A stretch of DNA of 10,287 bases from Lachnospiraceae bacterium. Lineage in GTDB: Bacteria > Bacillota > Clostridia > Lachnospirales > Lachnospiraceae. The DNA lies in contig JAIECC010000052.1 of assembly GCA_029068665.1 (NCBI GenBank), forward strand, positions 1-10,287, given 5' to 3'. Below are positions 7,801-10,287 of the stretch, one piece after another. The position numbers were made by a program, and so were the translations under genes. Each line of letters starts with the position of its first letter. Within the stretch, counting starts at the first letter, position 1. The notes beneath the pieces are model-generated. The model did not search any database, was not told where the DNA came from, and was given only the letters and a program-made list of their open reading frames with translations.

Positions 7801-8929
7801 AAGTCGGAAAGGTCTAAGCACAGAAGTCTTGGATATATTCCTGCTTCACAGTAAGCAACTGGGAAATTATTCCGATGACTTGATCTGGCAGATGGACCGG
7901 ATGGGAAGCTATGTGGATGATATCCTGAAGCTGGTGGATGACTATGGAGAAGCCTTTACAAGACAGATTGGTGCTGATGACCTGAGCCGATTAGGAAGAT
8001 TAGTAAATGAAGGTCTGTCGGATGATGTGGTAGATGCGTTAATCTGGCATGTAGATTACTTTGCAGACTATTCGGATGATGCCATTAAGAAGATTGCAGA
8101 GTCCGGGTGTAACGCAGAGCGGATTCTAACACAGATTGATAGCTATGCAAAGGACTTCACGGAGGATCTGACTGCTGGACAGCTAAAGCGTCTGGATGAT
8201 ATACTGGAACAGGGAATCACGCAGGAGCAGTTTGAAGTGCTGCTGAAGCATGGAAATCAGCTGGATGACTATACGGATGAGGTCATAACACTGTGGAAAG
8301 ATTACGCAGGTAATGGTGATGATTTCCTGAATCTAGTGGATGATTTTGGAGAAGTGTTTGTTAAAGGCTATCAGAAAGTTGAAAATAAGGCTGAGATAGT
8401 AAATCTTTTTGAAGAAGCATTAGCAAATGGATATGTTCCTGTCAGATTAAATACGGATAATATTAGAATATTAAATGAAGGCGATGATGCAATTATAGCC
8501 GCTGTTTTGGAATTAAAAAGGAAGATACCTTCAAGTTTAAGAAATGATGGTAATTTTGCTTATGCGCAGGTAATCATTAATGGGGAAGAAAAAGTATTTT
8601 ATGCCAGTAGTGCGATAAATTCATTGGACCAATCCCCTGTATTAGTAGATCGTTTACCGGATATTTCTGTAAAGCCTGAGGTGATATATTATAGTGCAAG
8701 AGATGGAATAAACGTAGAAGGTAAGATTTTTTTACGTGACTCATGTACGGAATATAAAATATTTAATGATATCGCTTCTGAATTACAGCCGGGTGCATCC
8801 GGAAAAGTAACACTATTTACAGAACTGAAACCTTGTGACAGTTGTAAAGATATAATCAATCATTTTATGGAAGATTTTCCGGATATAGAGATTGAGATCA
8901 TTCATAATGATGGAGGAAGAATTAAGTAG
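4814..8929 (+). CDS. Polymorphic toxin: membrane-anchored, transglutaminase-like, 67-residue repeats, C-terminal deaminase
   Basis: This 1371-residue protein begins with a basic stretch and a hydrophobic anchor (15-33), then a Glu-rich coiled-coil region (about 60-205). Residues about 246-382 are transglutaminase-like (DQASLLIAMLRYQGYPARY, H350 in EHTWVEAY, D378 in IPLDTF), but the catalytic Cys position is D279. A mixed domain up to ISGGLNGG (about 815-822) recalls regions accompanying this fold in YD-repeat proteins. A hydrophobic pair at about 831-886 could enter a membrane. Three gapless 67-residue helical repeats occupy 990-1190, and the end (1190-1371) is a zinc deaminase with C1311-T-E1313 and P1340-C-x-x-C1344. 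AAAGGAG (4801-4807), inside the end of the upstream gene, serves its start, so translation is coupled. The toxin tip is AT-rich, unlike the rest. It is probably exported and acts on nucleic acid or free nucleotides in rival cells; the target is unknown. No RHS, LXG or CdiA-type repeats are seen. Confidence 0.88.
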   Translation: MEEKELFRIKKWHRGLACMLVISLTLMAFTQFYGTHTGETVRVDLQEAGMASETEPQAFFTESPEESLLYQTAQELTEYSRILEQESGENQSAGLEELEEKLEEYQQQVEVWNQETEEWLEESGSEILLARQKEFEAEMEEGFAQLTEQLQQAKAEGSSDAVVQTIQTLLNGETQEYTPIYGSSLPNEVEAGEEAFEEADEAEIHEERAVYEAVPARSTEAELSTEGLTALSEEMMQKAEELETPLQIYLYLKNHIHSELYYGSRKGAVAVWDSLAGNDKDQASLLIAMLRYQGYPARYAKGRIYLNAEQVMNLTGTEDVRQAAEVLVKLGTPVTLVAGKDGPIGIKMEHTWVEAYLPYGDYRGAGNHSGESMWIPLDTFIKTYEDADSVFCHLEEIGLTDESIEQMAEAYGTEYLDQVMAQWEEPLNQLLEENPDLTLLNRKVIPEELSYLPMSLQYSVVERQDTCAALPANECDRITFALNGETLATLTAAELYTHRLTIAYLPAEEEDRAVLEQYGSVFEAPSHLLRLRGTLLLDGEAIACGEPLAPGSVETFTMDVYSGIQSDHIENQLMAGGMYQITLDMQIMTEEELTEALAELEQASEELNASESRNIGEVYTDAKMGRLLDCAGKYYFARVDIADRILAEYMGINATRTLSVGMTGYTVTPVVMMGRVVGLEEGSLYIDVDLDSHGVVSLTGDKEAEQRYMLTTGMLSSAYEGAIWEELLGVEAVSTAAVLQQACEEGIEIYALCSKNYGEYRSKLHVKENVLAAVDSAIASGMIVTIPAEMIQMGDWTGTGYMVTNPDTMATAYMISGGLNGGFCQEMVEVAFIGNALLSMLDIALGCAGIIGIISLLSMATPIGIILGAGLAILTIVAMHMANAALEENFRQMEAYINGEISGDEIVYGFLWNVALTVATFGLSKGIEKGVAYAAERYLTKIVGARLAEGLLSEGVSPTGLVRAVKQMKNLGYTDDFIRELADNISAQQLIRMSRLSRKGLSTEVLDIFLLHSKQLGNYSDDLIWQMDRMGSYVDDILKLVDDYGEAFTRQIGADDLSRLGRLVNEGLSDDVVDALIWHVDYFADYSDDAIKKIAESGCNAERILTQIDSYAKDFTEDLTAGQLKRLDDILEQGITQEQFEVLLKHGNQLDDYTDEVITLWKDYAGNGDDFLNLVDDFGEVFVKGYQKVENKAEIVNLFEEALANGYVPVRLNTDNIRILNEGDDAIIAAVLELKRKIPSSLRNDGNFAYAQVIINGEEKVFYASSAINSLDQSPVLVDRLPDISVKPEVIYYSARDGINVEGKIFLRDSCTEYKIFNDIASELQPGASGKVTLFTELKPCDSCKDIINHFMEDFPDIEIEIIHNDGGRIK
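7781..8383 (+). repeat. Three tandem 67-residue repeats just before the toxin tip
   Basis: Residues 990-1056, 1057-1123 and 1124-1190 of the toxin align without gaps. Conserved positions within each unit are L1, G11 in (K/N/Q)-like-G-(L/I)-(S/T), Y30-(S/T)-D-(D/E), a hydrophobic residue near 49, and (D/S)-(Y/F) near 54-55. A shorter, degenerate unit (GVSPTGLV to GYTDDFIREL, about 954-980) seems to precede them. The DNA copies have diverged, so this is an old protein repeat and not a recent DNA duplication. Predicted to be helical. Confidence 0.8.
8381..8926 (+). other. C-terminal deaminase toxin module
   Basis: Residues 1190-1371 of the toxin. The order CTEYKIFNDIA (C1311, E1313), LFTELKPCDSC (C1341, C1344), then FMEDFPDIEIEII fits the deaminase superfamily: one Cys zinc ligand with the catalytic Glu two residues on, then the PCxxC zinc ligands, then a helix and strand. 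It most resembles bacterial toxin deaminases of the BURPS668_1122 (Toxin-deaminase) or XOO_2897 type, which share a (G)xxxLFTE-PCxSC and FPxI pattern; I cannot choose between them by eye. The first ligand is Cys where many have His. The substrate (DNA, RNA or free nucleotide) cannot be deduced. Confidence 0.8.
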
Positions 8930-8947
8930 TAAAGGGGCAATAGGAAT

Positions 8948-9646
8948 ATGTATTTAATTCAAAAAATGGTACAAGACATAGAAGAAAAGTATCATAAATT
9001 TTTAGAAGGAAAAGGGGGAATATTGTATGTGTTTAGGAAACTATGGAAGGAGTATGATATTTCTGCATGTACAGATGAAGAGGGCATGTTAGAACGGTTA
9101 ATTTTCAATATCATTATCGCAAGTATGGTTGTAAAAGAAGAAACAGACATCATAGAGTATTATGGAATGAGAATACGTAAAATACTGTGGGAATACAGAG
9201 AAAACAAGGAAAATTTCCATGCATACTACAGTGATAATGATATGAAGTTGCTCGAAGGCATGATTGACCAAATAGCCAGTAAGAATAAAATGTATTCAGT
9301 TAAGCAGATGATAACGGATATAGCGGATATGTACCTTATGTTTTTGAAAAGTAATTTGGGAATATACTATGTCTTTGCAAACTTATGGGATATATATAGG
9401 ACCGATGGAAGTCCGGATGAAGAGTCAATGATAGAATCGTTAATTTTTGATATCATTATAGCAAGCATAAATATAAAAGAAGAAGCAAGCACAGTAGCAG
9501 ATTTTGGTATGGAAATACGTCATATGATGAGAGAGTACGAAGAAACTAAGGAAAAACTTCCCATATACTATGACGATAGCGATATGAAACTAATTGAAGA
9601 CATGATTAACCAGATAAACGCCTGTAAGGAAAAATGGGTAAAATAA
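8948..9646 (+). CDS. Probable immunity protein for the deaminase toxin, internally duplicated
   Basis: The 232-residue protein has no signal peptide or membrane segment and looks entirely helical and acidic, as expected for a cytoplasmic protein that binds and blocks a toxin. It consists of two copies of a 104-residue unit (residues 7-110 and 121-224) sharing the pattern D-I-x3-Y-x2-FL, YVF-x2-LW-x2-Y, DEE-x-M-x-E-x-LIF-x-IIIAS, KEE, GM-x-IR and DMKL-x-E-x-MI-x-QI. It starts 18 bases after the toxin stop; AAGGGG (8932-8937) is 10 bases before the ATG, and AGGA (8942-8945) is nearer but too close to be ideal. It shares the AT-rich composition of the toxin tip, so the two probably moved as a cassette. 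I do not recognise a named Imm family; the role is inferred from position and architecture. Confidence 0.8.
   Translation: MYLIQKMVQDIEEKYHKFLEGKGGILYVFRKLWKEYDISACTDEEGMLERLIFNIIIASMVVKEETDIIEYYGMRIRKILWEYRENKENFHAYYSDNDMKLLEGMIDQIASKNKMYSVKQMITDIADMYLMFLKSNLGIYYVFANLWDIYRTDGSPDEESMIESLIFDIIIASINIKEEASTVADFGMEIRHMMREYEETKEKLPIYYDDSDMKLIEDMINQINACKEKWVK
8966..9619 (+). repeat. Tandem intragenic duplication in the immunity gene
   Basis: Unit 1 is 8966-9277 and unit 2 is 9308-9619, offset by 342 bases. By hand alignment about 51 of 104 residues are identical with no gap. The strongest block is LIF-x-IIIAS in both. Synonymous sites have diverged, so the duplication is not recent. Confidence 0.85.
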
Positions 9647-9886
9647 TTCGGTAAATCAAGTAGTGGCTTCCTACAATGACAATCCATAAGAAGACCGTAG
9701 AAGCACGTTGGTAATTTACATTGAGCCCCTGGTGAATGAACGTAAGCCTGGTGCAAAAGTGTACTTTAGTAAGGCTGTAACCCTGCATTTTTGGTGTTGG
9801 ATATTGTAAGGTTACAGCCTTATGTACCATTGCATGCTAGTAAGAGTAAATGTACCAAGAGAGATAATTCTCAATAATCTCAGGCA
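9647..9886. other. Gene-free spacer between two toxin/immunity cassettes
   Basis: I find no convincing gene in these 240 bases on either strand. The plus-strand frame starting at 9648 has stops only at 9687 and 9807 before ending at 9888, about what chance allows. The stretch contains the inverted repeat at 9771-9821. It may be decayed toxin-gene sequence, since similar spacers separate displaced toxin tips in polymorphic-toxin loci, but nothing in it is recognisable. Confidence 0.4.
9771..9821. repeat. Perfect 12-bp inverted repeat with 27-base loop
   Basis: AAGGCTGTAACC (9771-9782) is exactly complementary to GGTTACAGCCTT (9810-9821). The pairing extends one further T-A pair, and GTAC occurs on both sides slightly farther out (9761-9764 and 9824-9827). 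It lies 124 bases after the immunity gene and no T-run follows, so it is a poor intrinsic terminator on the plus strand. It could be a structured RNA, a protein-binding site, or an end of a decayed small mobile element. Confidence 0.75.
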
Positions 9887-10111
9887 ATGAATATAACACT
9901 TAATAATGTAGGCATTACAGATACAGTGGAAAATAACCGGATGATTGCAGATAATCTTCTTGAAGCAGCAAGACAGGTTGAGCCTGGAAATACGAAGATT
10001 ATTAGTTATATTGAAGGTACAAATGGCACAGTGCAAGTGGAAAGTTGGTGGAATATTACGTCTGATGGGAAACCATATTTAACGACGATGATTTTAAAAC
10101 CTGTAGAATAG
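9887..10111 (+). CDS. Short ORF, probable C-terminal remnant of a displaced toxin module
   Basis: The 74-residue product (containing NNRMIADNLLEAARQVEPGN, YIEGTNGTVQVESWW and PYLTTMILKPVE at its end) has one predicted helix followed by beta strands, lacks a signal peptide, and looks like the last part of a larger domain. The start is poorly supported: only a weak AGG lies upstream, and its ATG overlaps the TGA of a tiny frame (9834-9890) with no good start signal. The next gene begins 16 bases later with a good ribosome site, the usual toxin-then-immunity order. I read it as the tail of a former toxin tip left after replacement, kept next to its immunity gene. It could instead be a small intact gene; I do not recognise the family. 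Confidence 0.5.
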   Translation: MNITLNNVGITDTVENNRMIADNLLEAARQVEPGNTKIISYIEGTNGTVQVESWWNITSDGKPYLTTMILKPVE

Positions 10112-10126
10112 TCTGGAGGGATGAGA

Positions 10127-10287
10127 ATGGATGGATTTGATTACAAATATGAAGATATGGAGGTTATGGATACAAAAACACTAAGTGAAATAGTTGAAAA
10201 TATTTGGTCTTTAGGGTTTGAAGAAACAGTAACTGCATTACAAATATTAAAACAGAGAATACCATCGAAAGCATTAGAATATGGCAT
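10127..10287 (+). CDS. Second probable immunity gene, 5' part, cut by window edge
   Basis: An open frame from 10127 runs off the window, giving 53 codons that begin MDGFDYKYEDMEVMDTKT and continue through ENIWSLGFEETVTALQILK. GGAGG at 10115-10119 is 7 bases before this ATG; an in-frame ATG at 10121 is too close to it. The visible part is acidic, helical and AT-rich, without signal peptide or membrane segment. Its place directly after the short ORF fits an orphan immunity gene retained after loss of its toxin. Family not recognised, and the rest of the protein is outside the window. Confidence 0.65.
   Translation, partial: MDGFDYKYEDMEVMDTKTLSEIVENIWSLGFEETVTALQILKQRIPSKALEYG

Noticed and set aside
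8378..8389. VENK at the toxin junction resembling the VENN motif of CdiA proteins
   Set aside because: Only four residues are similar, and the surrounding sequence lacks the CdiA pre-toxin domain; treated as coincidence.
9771..9821. Intrinsic terminator for the toxin-immunity operon
   Set aside because: The loop is long (27 bases) and no T-run follows the stem.
9606..9830. Minus-strand ORFs of 62 and 74 residues antisense to the immunity gene end and spacer
   Set aside because: They overlap a well-supported gene on the other strand, lack good ribosome sites and look like no known family; shadow frames.
9648..9890. Plus-strand frame with only two internal stops that might be a decayed toxin gene
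   Set aside because: Two stops in about 80 codons is within chance, and the translated stretches match nothing I recognise.

Overview
The window looks like an accessory region of a low-to-mid G+C Gram-positive gut-type bacterium, most likely a member of the Lachnospiraceae or a related Clostridia group. This rests on strong AGGAGG-type ribosome binding sites, a Gram-positive GntR/ABC module, and a large secreted protein with a DUF5057-like domain, an architecture I associate with Clostridia. The taxonomic call is an inference from style, not a database match.

Layout. On the minus strand (1-1289) lies a YtrA/YhcF-type module: a short GntR repressor, an ABC ATPase, and the first codons of the membrane partner at the window edge. 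Its promoter carries a 21-bp inverted-repeat operator across the predicted transcription start. The regulator appears to start at an ATA codon, because the helix-turn-helix domain is incomplete from the first ATG. A divergent intergenic region (about 1362-1585) follows, with a 14-bp palindrome and two mutually exclusive RNA hairpins just before the next ribosome binding site.

On the plus strand (1586-10287) lies a polymorphic-toxin locus. First comes a 1074-residue secreted protein: alpha-alpha toroid repeats, a DUF5057-like domain apparently nested in a fibronectin-III-like fold, then a glycine- and threonine-rich beta-type C-terminus. Three bases later comes a 1371-residue toxin: N-terminal membrane anchor, Glu-rich coiled coil, transglutaminase-like fold without its catalytic cysteine, a paired hydrophobic segment, three gapless 67-residue repeats, and a C-terminal zinc deaminase domain (CxE and PCxxC motifs). 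Base composition turns sharply AT-rich exactly where the last repeat ends and the deaminase module begins. Next is an all-helical protein made of two tandem copies of a 104-residue unit, the likely immunity protein. After a 240-base spacer with a 12-bp perfect inverted repeat come a 74-residue ORF, which looks like the tail of a displaced toxin module, and the start of another gene, probably its immunity partner.

How they work together (inference): the two large proteins form one translationally coupled operon in which the first may present or anchor the second at the cell surface, the second delivers a nucleic-acid or nucleotide deaminase to rivals, and the downstream gene protects the producer. 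The trailing cassette is the usual debris of toxin-tip exchange. The least familiar part is the carrier: neither protein has RHS/YD, LXG, WXG100 or CdiA filament sequence that I can see.
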